This document shows positions 1 through 10,499 of a DNA stretch of 64,000 nt, one piece after another. The notes below the pieces were generated by a model that searched no databases, was not told where the DNA came from, and saw only the letters and a program-made list of their open reading frames with translations. The stretch spans positions 186,001 to 250,000 of the forward strand of contig JAHDVF020000178.1 of assembly GCA_022606425.2 (NCBI GenBank). The letters are read 5' to 3'. This DNA comes from Lepidostoma basale. Lineage: Eukaryota; Arthropoda; Insecta; Trichoptera; Lepidostomatidae. The position numbers were made by a program, and so were the translations under genes. Each line of letters starts with the position of its first letter. The first letter of the stretch is position 1.

Positions 1-210
1 TCACTTTTTATATTTGCATATCTCACTATATCATATATGGTACATATTAATCACACACTTGTCTAAGAGATCTCTTTCGTTATGTTGTTCTTTACATGTT
101 CCTTCGCAGTGCATTCACTTCTTATATTTGCACTTGTCATTCTACCATATAAAGATTTATACACATACGAGTACATATGTCTAAGAGATCTCATTTATAA
201 ATAATATATG
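1..210 (-). mobile_element. Family A non-LTR fragments, two tandem pieces
   Basis: Two adjacent stretches (about 1-82 and 107-205) both end in the family A landmark GTCTAAGAGATCTC, which recurs at about 559 in the next copy and near 7970 and 6790. On the minus strand these encode the part of the protein between the reverse-transcriptase thumb and the C-terminal motif. Both are heavily decayed and have no open frame. The repeated order suggests a local duplication of a family A segment, or two insertions at one spot. Confidence 0.55.
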
Positions 211-333
211 TATACTTTTATTAAAGGTATAAATAAATGTACATACTTTTAATAATGTTTTGAATCATTTTAAATCATTTTATAATACTAAAAATATCAT
301 AATACTTACATCGAATTAATAAAGAAAGAAAAT

Positions 334-640
334 CTAACTAACTAACCATCACGCCGTCTCCTCGAAGGGGTAGGCAAAATAAATGGACTGCCACATATAT
401 TTTTTTTACCGTTCTTTCTTCATTCATTCTTTCCATGTGTCCAAACCAGCTTAACGATTCTTTCATTATTTTGTTCATAACACTTTCGATCGCACCGTAT
501 TCACTTCACTCTATTTTCATTCGACACTCTATCATACACCGATTTTTCACATATTCGTCTAAGAGATCTCATTTCTACTGCATTTATTCTACTTTCATCC
601 TTCTTTTGCCAGTTCCGTGCACTGCCATTAATAATATTAA
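334..640 (-). mobile_element. Family A non-LTR 3' end, internally deleted
   Basis: The left edge is the family 3' tail, CTAACTAACTAACC, followed by CATCACGCCGTCTCC, so the element reads on the minus strand. After about 65 bases the sequence jumps to the FGHMER and upstream region, so the segment encoding GRPRKTWHDQ is deleted. It then runs to the NWQKKDES region (TTCTTTTGCCAGTTCC at about 601). Small open frames on the plus strand here are antisense shadows. It is a dead 5'-truncated copy. Confidence 0.8.
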
Positions 641-1560
641 CATTTTTGATTATAACCGCCTTACCTTTGGATTATTTTCCGAGAAACGTACAAAAAAGCA
701 GGTTTTTTATGAACGAAATGTTATTATATATTAATTTTATTTTTTTAAATTACGAAACGTCAAATACTCGGCCGCACACTTCGCCTGCCTCTTGTAAAAC
801 CATCATATTTATGAAGACTTGTACTCGAGTGTTGTTGGCACACGCGCGTATCCCTAACAGTTTATAGATTTTAGGTACATTACTTTTTCTCAAGCGCGTA
901 CGTGATACGGGATAGCGCAGAATGGTACAGTCACAGTGAACGTATCACGTACGTTCAAATACGTAGGGTGGTTAATTATACGTAGCTCCGTGATTTTTAT
1001 TGGTATCAAAATTTGATACAGACACCAGCGCCCGCAATAAATAACGCCAAAGTGTGTTTGACCGCAAACAACGCGCAGATAAAGCGAGAGATCCTCGTTA
1101 CCATTTTAATTGCTAAGTGAAACAATAATGATCCGCGAAACATAATTATAGTTAACTAAAGACTTTCCCGGGGAATAAAAACTCGTTCCCGTGATTTACG
1201 GCGGCGGTAAAATTTAAATAAAATATGTCTCATCTAAACTAAAGCGCCGTTTCGGTGCCCACGTCACATTTTGAGTACGTCGATGCTCGGCCACCTTTTG
1301 CGGTAAATGGCCTATTTCATCTCAGATATCGCCGCGTGGCTTTGCGTCGTCCGCGGCAGATGTAAGTAATACACAGCGATTAGGGAACAAAAGTGAAAAG
1401 AAAATATCGAAAGTACTCACAAAAGAATATGTAAAAAGCGCGGCAATCGGCCATGGCACGGTGTCGCTTACCTGGAAAAAAAAAACACAACACATAAGCG
1501 TTTCAAATATTTTACATAAAACATTAGGATGAAAATGAATGTCATTTTATAAGTACTCGT
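641..1560. other. Unassigned sequence
   Basis: No convincing coding sequence. The only clear structure is a perfect 13-bp inverted repeat, 897-909 with 941-953, separated by 31 bases. The stretch 1020-1420 is richer in GC than its surroundings and not obviously repetitive within this window, so it may be unique host DNA. Confidence 0.4.
897..953. repeat. 13-bp perfect inverted repeat
   Basis: CGTACGTGATACG at 897-909 is the exact reverse complement of 941-953. The 31-base interval could form a hairpin loop. Nothing else identifies it as a transposon end or a binding site. Confidence 0.6.
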
Positions 1561-1564
1561 ATAC

Positions 1565-2115
1565 AATCGGAAAAGATCGAAGAATATTCAGAAAAAATTT
1601 CTGAAATGAGCGAGTACTATGGTAGTTATCCGTGGCTCTATCCCACGGCATTTCTTTTGGGAATGCTCGGAACCAATTCTTTACAGCTTCGAAGAGATGG
1701 GCATCTCTTTACCCATTTCTTTAAATTAATCAGGGGACATTTCGAGAACTCGGCCATGCTAGAGGGTGTTGGTCTTTTTATCCCTGATAGATTTCTCCGA
1801 CAGCACATATTGTTTTACCTATCGGCCACCAGAACCAATCTGCCTCTGGTGACACCGGTAAGAAGAGCAATTAGTCTGCTGAACGCGGCCTCCTCGGAGA
1901 TCGATTCATTCATATCAGTGAAGGTACGTTCAGGGGACAAATACTCTTGACTTTAGAAAGTATCTTGTCTTCCTAATGTCGAACCATCTCTAATGCGTTC
2001 CTGGTATTAGGTTGTATTTTTATAATATTTTACCTGTACTCAATAATATTTTACCTGCCTTAAACATTTTGCTGTTTGTAATGTCTTTTGTGTTAATAAA
2101 CTGATTTGATTTTAA
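1565..2115 (+). mobile_element. Family N non-LTR retrotransposon, 3' end with 114-codon ORF
   Basis: Positions 1606-1950 stay open for 114 codons. Residues such as RRDGHLFTHFFKLIRG, FYLSATRTNLPLVTP and RRAISLLNAASSEID resemble the extreme C-terminus of insect non-LTR reverse-transcriptase polyproteins (family knowledge: a RRD..L..FFKL.G / P..R.....R...L.N pattern). After the stop comes an about 165-base 3' UTR ending in AATAAACTGATTTGATTTT, a short (GATTT)n-type tail. Four other copies in the window share this UTR and tail (6341-6700, 14577-15080, 39080-39470, 59485-59690). The copy is 5'-truncated, and no catalytic RT motif remains. Confidence 0.75.
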
Positions 2116-2604
2116 TATTTAAATGTGAGGAGATATAACACGTACTCGTATATTATTTGATGATCCTATTCCTTTGGCCTCCGTCAATCTTTGATCCTTA
2201 TCCTCCTATCCTCCGCTACCACCTTCCAATCCTGTATTTGCAGCAACTCTGTTGCGTTCCTCACAATTTCGTCCTCCGTATACAGTACAAATATTTAGTT
2301 TTAATGATGAAATAAACAAAAAATAATTTAAGCTGCATCAAATATATAATTGTTACTTTATAATAAATATCTCTCTAACTTTTTATTCTCCTCTTAGATA
2401 TACCCTAAATGATCCGACTGAGATTTTTTATGGTTTCCTCAGCTGTTAGGCAAATGTCAGAACATAAAAAGATAGCCCAGAGTCAGCTCTGCAGTTGAAG
2501 GTTAAGACAAAAATATATAGATTAAATTTTAAAACCACAGAAATATCCTTGATATAATCATCAGCAAGGATCATAATAAAGTATTTTGAAACCAAAAAAG
2601 AAAA
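2116..2604. other. Unassigned AT-rich spacer
   Basis: AT-rich, with no open frame I would support and no repeat I can match inside the window. The short pyrimidine-rich block at about 2160-2280 might be an old retroelement 3' UTR, but I cannot show it. Confidence 0.3.
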
Positions 2605-2880
2605 GAAAATATAATTTATTTGTTCTTGAACAATGACGTTAAACTCCATATTTAATAATTAATACGAATGAAAAGGTCTGGTCCTAGAACATTTAATAAA
2701 CTTTATGTATTATTTATTTTGTAGGTATTTTATGGAAATGACATTTTTCACCAAGACAAAGCATTATGAAACGCAATAAGATATTTGATTATGCTTTATC
2801 AAGTTGAAACATGACATTTCCATCGAATATAATAAAACTTCTAGAAAATAGACGTTTTCATACTTAATAATTTTAAAAAA
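2605..2880. repeat. Family M foldback repeat (hammerhead-like relatives)
   Basis: The left arm (from about 2617) reads TTGTTCTTGAACAATGACG through AATACGAATGAAAA. The right arm (about 2795-2875) returns in inverse orientation with GAAACATGACATTTCC then AATATAATAAAACTTCTAG and AGACGTTTTCAT. The same sequence occurs at 4665-4776, 8940-9015, 38385-38525 and 60345-60790. In better copies the site preceding ATTTC is a GAAAC-ATGTC hammerhead-like core. Here it is decayed (ATGAC). Confidence 0.6.
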
Positions 2881-3735
2881 ATTCTGAGCCAAAGACAAAT
2901 TGTTTTAAAAGCTAACAAACACCAATTCCTTCGTCGGGCATGTGTTGAATTGTAAAAGAAGTGTACGAAATTAAATTTCACGTATGAAAATATATATCTA
3001 ACACAATTATAGGTGTAAGAATTTTCAATGTGATTTTTACAACGCAGAATGTCTTAAAAAGTATTTGTATTAATAATATTATTTAAAACAATGCTTATCT
3101 TTCTCAAATGTTATTAGACAAAACGGCTTATTGGCAAATAGAACAATAATTTAGTTTTCATTAAATTACTTATAGATTAACCATTACTCAAAAGAAAATA
3201 TTTTTAAAGTATACGAATCTTATTTCCATCACGAACACAAAAAATCTTAAATCATGTAGTGCTAGGAACATACATAAAATACGCTTTAACTATTTTAAGC
3301 AGAAATTCGAAATCCTCTCATCCAATAGATTAAGAACTAGGGAGCAGCCCTTCTTGTAGAAGGGTGTGGGCTGTAAGGCTGCAGCGGCGCGTGTACGGAG
3401 CACTAAGAACAGACCGGATAAGATGGGATAAAGCGGGAAGACAAGGAGTTAGCCGGGAAGTTTCGATGATTAAGAAACAGAAAATTTTCATCCTATTATT
3501 AGACGGTTAAAATTTAACGGATATTCATGTCAGCCACTTTAAGGAAGGATTTAAAACCCATTATCCAGAACGACATTTTGATGTAACACGCAAATTGATT
3601 GTAACATCTGTCAGTATGATTACATGGATCAAAGAGTTATTTACGAATATTGATTGAACTTATAATCATATCCATCTCAAAAACGAAGTGATGACATTCT
3701 TTAGAAACCAAATAAGATGCGAAATCTCCGTACGC
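2881..3735. other. Unassigned spacer
   Basis: Mostly AT-rich and featureless. The segment 3330-3470 is GC-richer, with motifs reminiscent of retroelement 3' regions, but no frame is open and I cannot assign it. Confidence 0.3.
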
Positions 3736-3739
3736 CAAG

Positions 3740-4307
3740 AAAAAATTGAACAGGTAGACTAATTCAGATATCTCGGAAGCGAAATAACCAGCTCTAATGA
3801 CCTCCCCAGAGAAGTGAGGTCACAGGTAGATAAGGCTGCAGCGGTTGCAGGCTGCCTGAAAGATGTCATATGGAGAAACAAGGACATGAGGACTGACAGC
3901 AAGGTACGCATTTAAAAGATCTGTATGCGACGAATCCTCACATATGGCATTGAATCGAGGGCAGACACTGTCAAGACAAAGAGCAGGACAACCGAGATGA
4001 AAACACTCCGCGCTATGGCTGGCAAAATCCTACGTGAACGAGTTAGGAATACAGCAATCCGAGAAATCTGCGAGGTCGAAGATGTGGTCAGATGGGGACG
4101 TCAAAGACGGCGATACTGGCATCAACATGAGAAAAAATGAGCTCAAATAGGATACAATACATAGCTCTCCATGGAACGCCAAACCGACAACGCCGACCAG
4201 GAAGACCCCCGAAACGGTGGAGAGAAAGCTGGAGTTCAGCGTCTCAAGAGGACCCGCCTGAAATAACAGACTCCTGAGTCTATCAAAAGTGAAGAAGAAG
4301 AAGATTG
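3740..4307 (+). mobile_element. Family B non-LTR retrotransposon 3' end, (GAA)n tail
   Basis: Translating with frameshifts gives the family B order. First comes FRYLGSEITSSNDLPREV, then an AGCLKDVIWRNKDMRTDSKV segment. A 71-codon open part (3925-4140) follows with YGIESRADT, MKTLRAMAGKILRERVRN and VVRWGRQRRRYW. Last is an RRPGRPPKRWRE C-terminal motif and a GAAGAAGAAGAAG tail at about 4292. This is the thumb and C-terminal part of an endonuclease/RT protein. In-frame stops (for example around 3914) show it is dead. Other copies: 11470-11612, 32275-32685, 35813-36115, 42270-42835, 53477-53745. Confidence 0.75.
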
Positions 4308-4664
4308 TACTTACACGCGTATGCGAATGAAATATTCTACGAGATTGAAAAATGTTAATCCTATTATATTGTTAAAGGCACTGTAACAAATTGCGGCTGT
4401 TATCTTTTGTGTTGTGTACATATTTTTTATCTAAATTTACATAAGTATCCACGTTTTCATTGAGGATAAAAAAAATCACGAAATTTGAAATCAGAGAGAG
4501 AGAGACCGGTAGTATAATGAATGCGGCACATGTCTGAAATATTGATATATAAAAATAAACTACGCTCAAAGCGCGGCAATGTACCGGATATGCAACAGCT
4601 ACAATATCAATGTTTTCCATCTGAATGAGCGCAATTTAAAACAATCGTTGGAGCAACGTTTTGG

Positions 4665-4776
4665 CGTAAATAACTATAATTTATTGTTTCTTGAACAATG
4701 ATATAAAACTACATATTTAATAATTAATATGAATGAAAATGTTGGTTTTCTAGAAGTTTAAATATAATTTATAATA
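4665..4776 (+). repeat. Family M fragment
   Basis: Contains TTGTTTCTTGAACAATGATA and AATATGAATGAAAATG matching the left arm of the foldback at 2605. It stops at a TA dinucleotide (4775-4776), where a mariner begins, so the mariner probably inserted into this repeat. Confidence 0.6.
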
Positions 4777-5405
4777 TTAGGTGTATAACTTTGCTTCCGC
4801 CGTTTTTTCCCCGAAATTCGAGGCTTTATCGTAAAAAACTGGTTATACATTTATGATTCAAAGTAATGTCCATCGCTGGCCACTACTTTCTCCCATCTTT
4901 CGGGCAGCATACGAATCCCGCGTTGAAAAAACTGGTCATCTTTTGAAACGATCCACGAATCGATCCAATTTTTTACTTCTTCATAAGACCGGAAGTGCTG
5001 GTCAGCTAGGCCGTGTGCCATTGATCGAAACAAGTGATAGTCCGAGGGAGCAACGTCTGGAGAATACGGCGGGTGGGGTAGGACTTCCCATTTCAAAGTT
5101 TCCAAGTATGTCTTGACCACTTTCGCAACACGGGGTCGAGCATTGTCATGCTGTAAAATCACTTTATCATGTCTCTCGTTGTATTGCGGCCGTTTGTCTT
5201 TCAATGCTCGGCTCAAACGCATTAATTGCGTTCGATAACGATCGCCTCTGATTGTTTCAGTCGGTTTTAACAACTCATAATACACTATGCCGAGCTGGTC
5301 CCACTAAATACTGAGCATAACCTTGGAACCGTGAATATTCGGTTTGGCCGTCGACGTGGAAGCATGGCCGGGATATCCCCATGATTTTCTGCGCTTAGGT
5401 ATTTC
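4777..5405 (-). pseudogene. Mariner transposase C-terminal half (truncated element)
   Basis: The minus-strand frame 5285-4851 (144 codons) matches the C-terminal half of mariner transposases. HDNARPRVA carries the second catalytic Asp, and PPYSPDVAPSDYHLFRSM carries the third (D34D type). The terminal segment is ERWEKVVASDGHYFE. The upstream frame continues to about 5400 (WGYPGH region) but is broken by a TAG where mariners have Trp. The first catalytic Asp and the N-terminal paired-like DNA-binding domain are absent. The 3' terminus is kept: TTAGGTGTATAACTTTGCTT from 4777 is the terminal inverted repeat, preceded by the TA target. The other end is lost. Confidence 0.9.
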
Positions 5406-6085
5406 TCGCTTAGGTACTCCTAGGCCCTAGGAGACTCAAATAAGTTCTAGGCCTCCACCAAGTCAAACCATAAACAATATCAAAGGAACATTACGGCTTG
5501 TTATATTGTCAAGATGGCACTGGTTTATCTCACTATTGCTCTGGGGCGACGATATGTAATACAATCAAACTATTTTTTTTATAAAATTATCATCAGATCA
5601 TATAACTTCATAAAATTTTAAAATGACGAGTCGCGAATCTCTGTAAATTAAAAATACAATCACAACAAAAAGTCTAGCGAGCGTTATCTCGCATATATTT
5701 TTTTGTTTCGCCGTGTTTATATTCAATGGCGGCAGAAGCTGTAATTAATTAGCAATCCTCAGCCGGGAGATGATAGTCGATTAATATTCCGTCAAGTGAA
5801 CTGAAACGCGGCGCGTACTCCACGCAGGGCCGCAATTAATCACAATAATCTTTCTCTCCATCAACGTATGCCATCCATCCGCGCCCGCCGCCTGGACATG
5901 ATGGAGTAAGACAGCCGAGCCTCTGCGGATTGACGACTCACTCCTGGGGGAAAGCGGAGGAAGTTCCGAAAACGCGAAACTGAACAAAATTACAGGTTAT
6001 TAAGATGCTTTATGTTGTCCTTCCCGTTCTAACGGAAGTAGAATTAATCAATTGAAGGCTGGTTATTACAAACATGCTAAGTGGT
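5406..6085. other. Unassigned sequence, possibly unique
   Basis: No repeat relation seen within the window. A 68-codon minus-strand frame (5987-5781) has no recognisable motif and is probably fortuitous. The block 5690-6000 is GC-richer than the flanks. Confidence 0.35.
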
Positions 6086-6840
6086 AACTAACCGTCTCCG
6101 AAAGGGTAGGCAGAAAAAAGGGACCGCACACTGACGTACTTTTCCCGATTCCTCAACATTCATACATCGCGTCATGTTCGCACGTCGATTTCTTCGACTA
6201 CTCACGTGGCCGAAATTTCATATTTGATTTAATTTGATCGAGCCACGTTTTCCTATATCTTTCTCTATTTCTAGTTCCGTTTACGTCATTTAGAATTATT
6301 ATTTATTTACCATTCTTTCTTTCCGTGTGTCCAAACCATCGAGATGGTTCGACATTAGGAAGACAAGATACTTTCTAAAGTCGAGTATTTTTCCCCTAAA
6401 CGTACCTTCACTAATATGAAAGACGTCGATCTCCGAGGAGACCGCGTTCAGCAGACTAATTGCTCTTCCCACCGGTGTCACCAGAGGCAGATTGGTTCTG
6501 GTGGCCGGTAGGTAAAACAATATGTGCTGTCGCTGTCGGAGAAATCTATCAGGGACAAAAAGACCATCTCTATTGCGTTCCTGGTATTATGTTGTATTTT
6601 AATAATTATTTTACCTGTACTCAATAGATGCCTTAAACATTTTGCGGTTTGTAATGTCTTTTGAGTTAATAAACTAATTTGATTTAATTTGATTTGATTT
6701 AATGACTCTTTCAATATTTTAATCATAACACTTTCATTAGTACTGCATTCACTTCTTATATTTGCATTTGACACTATATCGCAATTTCATCTAAGAGGTC
6801 TCATTTCTAATTTATTTATTTTACTTTCACCAGTTCACAT
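6086..6840 (-). mobile_element. Family A copy interrupted by a family N insertion
   Basis: Minus-strand family A sequence runs 6086-6340 (tail, C-terminal RHVRR and GRPRK region, FGHMER region). It stops exactly at the sense-strand phrase CCAAACCATC and resumes at 6701 with AATGACTCTTTC, the next bases in other copies. It ends at about 6840 (CAGTTC). The 360 bases between are a family N element. Several frameshifts show it is dead. Confidence 0.85.
6341..6700. mobile_element. Family N copy with 5' inversion (twin-priming type)
   Basis: Positions 6564-6700 read plus-strand through the family N 3' UTR and end in a (GATTT)n tail. Positions 6341-6563 are the adjacent upstream part of the same element in reverse orientation (ending of RTNLPLVTPVGRAISLLN on the minus strand). 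The two pieces abut at the same source position, sharing CCATCTC. This is the classic product of twin priming during target-primed reverse transcription. It lies inside the family A copy at 6086-6840. Confidence 0.85.
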
Positions 6841-7360
6841 GCTAAGTGGTTTAAAAATAAATCAAAGAAAAAGAGAAAAAACTGTTTATTGTTACATATG
6901 TCACGTACCACGGGTGGCACGTGTGAACTACACTATATAATTTAATCACTTTTCATATTTTCAGTTATTGACTTTTATGTTTAACTATCTGAGAAGACCT
7001 ACCGCCGCATCAAAACATCCCACGCAATTAATGAAGGAAAATTTTAATTAATAGTTTTAGTTTAATTTCAAATTATTAATATATAAATCCGCCGTGAAAT
7101 ACGTTTCCCGACTAAGAGCGAAGTTCCGCCATTTCCTCTGTACATTCAGTTCCATTTCCTCGTTAAACTTCTAATTAAGTTCTCGCCTTTAATGAAAATT
7201 TAATTCAATGCAATATTTATTTTAACTGAGTAGATATAATCTCGCTGACCATTAATTATGTAGATAAGCTTTGAAAAGTATTCGGTTCGCCTTGTGATAT
7301 TATATTGTAAATATTTCTTATAAGCCGTTCATAGATATATCGTGAAAAACTTTCATAGTA
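6841..7360. other. Unassigned AT-rich spacer
   Basis: AT-rich with no supported gene and no repeat matched. Contains a short palindrome-like GGTGGCACGTG stretch at about 6912, seen only once. Confidence 0.3.
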
Positions 7361-7361
7361 C

Positions 7362-8215
7362 AGTAAAACCTCGATATAACGAACTAATTTAAGGGAGGGG
7401 GTGTCCGTTAAAGCCGAAAGTCCGTTTAATAAAAATAAATTTAAAATAAATAAAAATAAAAAATTTAATATGTACACAAAATTCTATTTCTTGATATCGA
7501 CGCGCTTGCTTTCGGTAATCCTGCTTTGAAAAAGGAATCAAGTTTTATTTGCACTTTTGAAATTTGCTGTTTTTTATAATCAACTCTTTAAACTATAATA
7601 ACTAACTAACTAAACATGTAGAATGGACTGCCACACTTTTTTTTCTTGGCAAATTTCTCTCGATTCCTCAACATTCATACATCGTGTCATGCACGCGCGT
7701 CGATTTCTCTGACTCCTCACATGGCCGACATTCAATATTTGATTTATTTGATCGTGCCACGTTTTCCTCGGTCTTCCTCTATTTCTGGCTCCATTTACAT
7801 CGTTAACATATAATTTTTTTACCATTCTTTCTTCATTTATTCTTTCCATATGTCCAAACCATCTTAATGATCCTATTATTTTGTTCATAACACCATCATT
7901 CGCACCGCATTCACTTCTTATATTTTCATTCGAAACTCTATCATACACAGAGTATCCGCACATTCGTCTAAGAAATCTCATTTCTACAGCATTTATTCTA
8001 CTTTCATCTTTCTTTCGGTAATCCTGCTTTGAAAAAGGAATCAAGTTTTGTTTTCACTTTTGAAATTTGCTGTTTTTTATTATCAACTATTTTAACTAAC
8101 TTACTAACGAACTCTTCGTTCCTGGGAGAAATAATACAGGATATAAATATACTCATGTATATTTCCACGGTTGGTAGCAATATGTTTTTTGGAAACTTAG
8201 AAAAATCCAGGTAAC
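7362..8215 (-). pseudogene. Pogo/Tigger-like DNA transposon remnant, split by family A
   Basis: ACAGTAAAACCTCGATATAACG at 7361-7382 resembles the terminal inverted repeat of pogo-group (Tc1-mariner superfamily) elements (CAGTxxAACCTCxxTATAACG). Upstream on the minus strand, 8252-8004 is open. It encodes KKQQISKVKTKLDSFFKAG, like the Lys-rich SFF-containing C-terminus of pogo-type transposases. The remaining coding region is absent. A family A element (7596-8012) is inserted in it, flanked by an about 85-base duplication of this coding region. The pogo assignment rests on short motifs. Confidence 0.45.
7596..8012 (-). mobile_element. Family A copy with about 85-bp flanking duplication
   Basis: Minus strand. 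The tail ACTAACTAACTAA lies at about 7600, and a 144-codon frame (8044-7610) includes MRFLRRMCGYSVYDRVSNEN, GSLRWFGHMERINEERMVKK, GARNRGRPRKTWHDQINQIL and a C-terminal ILHV. It lacks the RT domain (5'-truncated in NWQKKDES). Left flank 7510-7594 and right flank 8013-8098 are copies of one another with about five differences. The duplication therefore abuts both ends of the insertion, as a target-site duplication would. Confidence 0.85.
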
Positions 8216-8221
8216 TCATCT

Positions 8222-8340
8222 TTCCGGACCGGCGTTTTGGAGATCGTTGCAATCTCCATATTCAGGGTGGTTATGATATAATCATCCTGACCACCCTGAA
8301 GATGGAGGCTGCAACGATCTTCGAAACGGCGGTCCAGAAT
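8222..8340. repeat. Foldback repeat with two hammerhead-like cores
   Basis: Arms 8225-8272 and 8290-8337 are near-perfect inverted copies around a short centre. The plus arm reads CTGAAGA (8296-8302), T, a degenerate GGAG...CTTC stem, GAAAC (8323-8327), then GGC where a hammerhead needs GTC. The minus arm has CTGAATA and AAAAC. Both are mutated at invariant positions, so they are probably inactive. The copy at 56469-56516 keeps the invariant bases. Confidence 0.6.
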
Positions 8341-8875
8341 AATGAATTACTAGAATTTTCCGATGATCCAAAAAAACATAGCTTAAATGTACGTTTTTTT
8401 AGGAAATTTTAAAATTTTCGACAGTTATTTTACCCAGAAATAAAAACACAATAAAATACGTGATAATATACATAAATTCAGCGCAAAAAAGTATGCACAG
8501 TCGGAAAATACAATAAAATACGAGTTGTACGTATAAGCCAGGTCATATGTCACGCGGCTTACCAAAATCGCAAACAAATGGCATTATGTGGCATTACAAA
8601 TGACATTTGCAGAACGATTTCCTTCAAAAGAAAAAGCAACGAAATTATAATACGAGTATAACGCGGAGGATTATTGCACAATCAAATACACAAAACACGT
8701 ATACAAATAATCCACCCGAGTAGCTATAACGTAAACGGCCTAAATTTTATCGTAACGTAAATTTAAAAGACTAAATTAAAACTTTGATAATAAGCCATTA
8801 CTTGGTGGTTGGACATATATAAAAATTAATTAAACAGTTTATGTATTTGGTATACAACCACTTTATTTTTGAGAA

Positions 8876-8920
8876 TAAGGGCCTACCAGTTTCGCTCTAT
8901 GCGAGCTTCCTCAGGGATCC
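8876..8920 (-). ncRNA. Hammerhead ribozyme-like site
   Basis: On the minus strand: CTGAGGA (8914-8908), one unpaired A, the stem GCTC/GAGC, GAAAC (8893-8889), TG, then GTA and GGCC. All invariant core positions (CUGANGA, GAAA, and the A15.1-U16.1 pair before H17 = A) are present. Helix III would be two base pairs with a two-base loop. Helix I is weak (CC/GG then mismatches). It is related to the pair at 17262-17415 by the AAGCTYGC stem. Activity is untested. Confidence 0.5.
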
Positions 8921-8939
8921 CAATAAAATAATGAAAAGT

Positions 8940-9015
8940 GTCCTAATACGACGAAGCATGTCATTCCCATTGAATACAATAAAACTTCTATAAAAAGTTT
9001 AAATGTTTTCGTAAA
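8940..9015 (+). repeat. Family M fragment
   Basis: AGCATGTCATTCCCATTGAA, then ATACAATAAAACTTCTA and ATGTTTTCGTAAATAA, matches the right arm of the foldback repeats at 2605 and 60345. Confidence 0.55.
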
Positions 9016-9084
9016 TAATTATAAAATACTGATCTGTGGAAATTAAATAAATTATTATTATTATTATAAAATTGTTAAATCACT

Positions 9085-9195
9085 CTTTACATCATTACAG
9101 CGCGATTCAAATCGATGAACAGGGTATAGTTTTCATACTAATGAGACATGCGATAATTAGCCAATCTATCGCCACCTTATTGTCACGTGAAATCT
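9085..9195 (-). repeat. SINE-like fragment (body/3' part)
   Basis: Reverse complement matches the region downstream of the tRNA-like B box in the repeats at 28123 and 40549: TTCACGTGACAATAA, GGCGATAGATT, ATGTCTCATTAGTAT. The tRNA-like head is missing here. Confidence 0.6.
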
Positions 9196-9436
9196 GCACT
9201 AAACCATAGCCAGTTTGAAAATCATACTGCTATCGTCGGGGTAGCAGTAAAAGCACTTACCACTCGGCCACCACCACCCTGCCTTCTCCAGAAATATCTG
9301 GAAAAGGCAACGGAAAAGCACTCCAGTAACACTTCACAGGAAATCAATGTCGTGGAAAAACATTCTTCACAGTGATCGACAAATTCGGTGGACCCTGACA
9401 TGCCACTATAAGAAGATGTGGAAATTCATATGATTA

Positions 9437-9722
9437 TTCTACTAACTAACTAACTAACTAACTAACAATCACTCCGTCTCCCTGAAGAGTACGTAGAAAG
9501 AATGGACCGCCACACTATTCTTTCCTTACTTACTTCTCTTGATTCCTCAACATTCATACATCGTGTCATCCACGCACTTCGATTTCTCCGACTCCTAACG
9601 TGGCCAACATTCAATTTTTTATTTATTCAATCGTGGCACGTTTTTTCGGTCTTTCTCTATTTCTAGTTCCATTTACATCATTAACTATTTTTTTATTAAT
9701 TATTTCCATGAGTCCAAAGCAT
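9437..9722 (-). mobile_element. Family A 3' end
   Basis: The tail consists of six CTAA repeats at 9439-9463, followed by the 3' coding region up to the RMVKK area. Frameshifts and stops throughout. The long perfect tail contrasts with the decayed body. Confidence 0.8.
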
Positions 9723-9844
9723 TACCAAAATTGTTCTAACAATAATATATAAAGCCTTTGATTAAGAACATACACAATTTTTTTTTTTAAATAAATACAC
9801 CATTTTAAAAACAATAAAAAAAATAAAAATATTTTTTTGTTTTT

Positions 9845-10075
9845 CTTAATCTATACAAATACTTGTAGACAAATACTGGAATTTACTCATTATGGGGTTA
9901 ATCATTCAGATTGTATTACATAAAGCGATCGCTTAACCCAACCAATGACAAGTCATAAGTCCTGTAAACGCCTCGACCACCATATTCTGTTTCCAAATAA
10001 TTTACATCTTCGTCTCTATTGAGATACAATTAATTCTTTAAAAAAATTGTTTTGAAGAATTATTTATCACATATA
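9845..10075 (-). repeat. Family E interspersed repeat
   Basis: Shares ACAAATACTTGTAGACAAAT, AAGCGATCGCTTAACCCAAC, CATAAGTCCTGTAAACGCCT and CTCTATTGAGATACAATTAA with the repeats at 16672-17190, 22155-22325, 32740-33180 and 34066-34390. It is non-coding. Terminal structure is not clear. Several copies are inverted dimers, so a foldback element or an element with inverted terminal blocks is likely. Confidence 0.65.
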
Positions 10076-10257
10076 CGAGTACATGGTTATTGGTTATTGA
10101 ATACATTTCTTCTAGGAGGTTATAGGGGAGGTTATTTTTGATGATTTATGTCATGTAAGGCATTATGAAAAAGTGAACCATTTTTGTGATAAAACGGATT
10201 TAATTTTTTTTAATTTATCGAGGTCATGTTTTTTTTTAGCTCATTATTATGAAGAAG

Positions 10258-10329
10258 GAATCTGGTCGTGTCCAGGCTTGAACCCAAGTCCCCTGGATCA
10301 GGAGCCAAGCGTTCTATCCTCTAGACCAC
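10258..10329 (-). tRNA. tRNA-like sequence or tRNA-derived SINE head, decayed
   Basis: On the minus strand, starting at GGTGGTGGTCTAG, there is an A box (TGGTCTAGAGG), an anticodon-like arm (TTGG-CTCCTGA-TCCAG, loop centre CCT), and a B box GGTTCAAGCC. The acceptor stem pairs at 6 of 7 positions, and the T stem has one G-G mismatch and two wobbles. If read as a tRNA the anticodon would be CCU (Arg). The mismatches and lack of a clear terminator make a pseudogene or SINE head more likely than a working gene. Confidence 0.4.
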
Positions 10330-10499
10330 CACCCGATTTAATTTGTAGAATAAAATATTCGATATGAACCTATTCATTCTTAGTTTAATTTGTTGCTCAC
10401 TTATATGCAATGAACACACACCGCAGTTTGTAGCTTCACAGAATTGGAAAATGACGAAACAGTCATTGATACCCGTTTGACGTATTGATGTAATTGGAT

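Noticed and set aside
8004..8252. 82-codon frame as a host gene
   Set aside because: Its C-terminal half is duplicated around a transposon and resembles the end of a pogo-type transposase.
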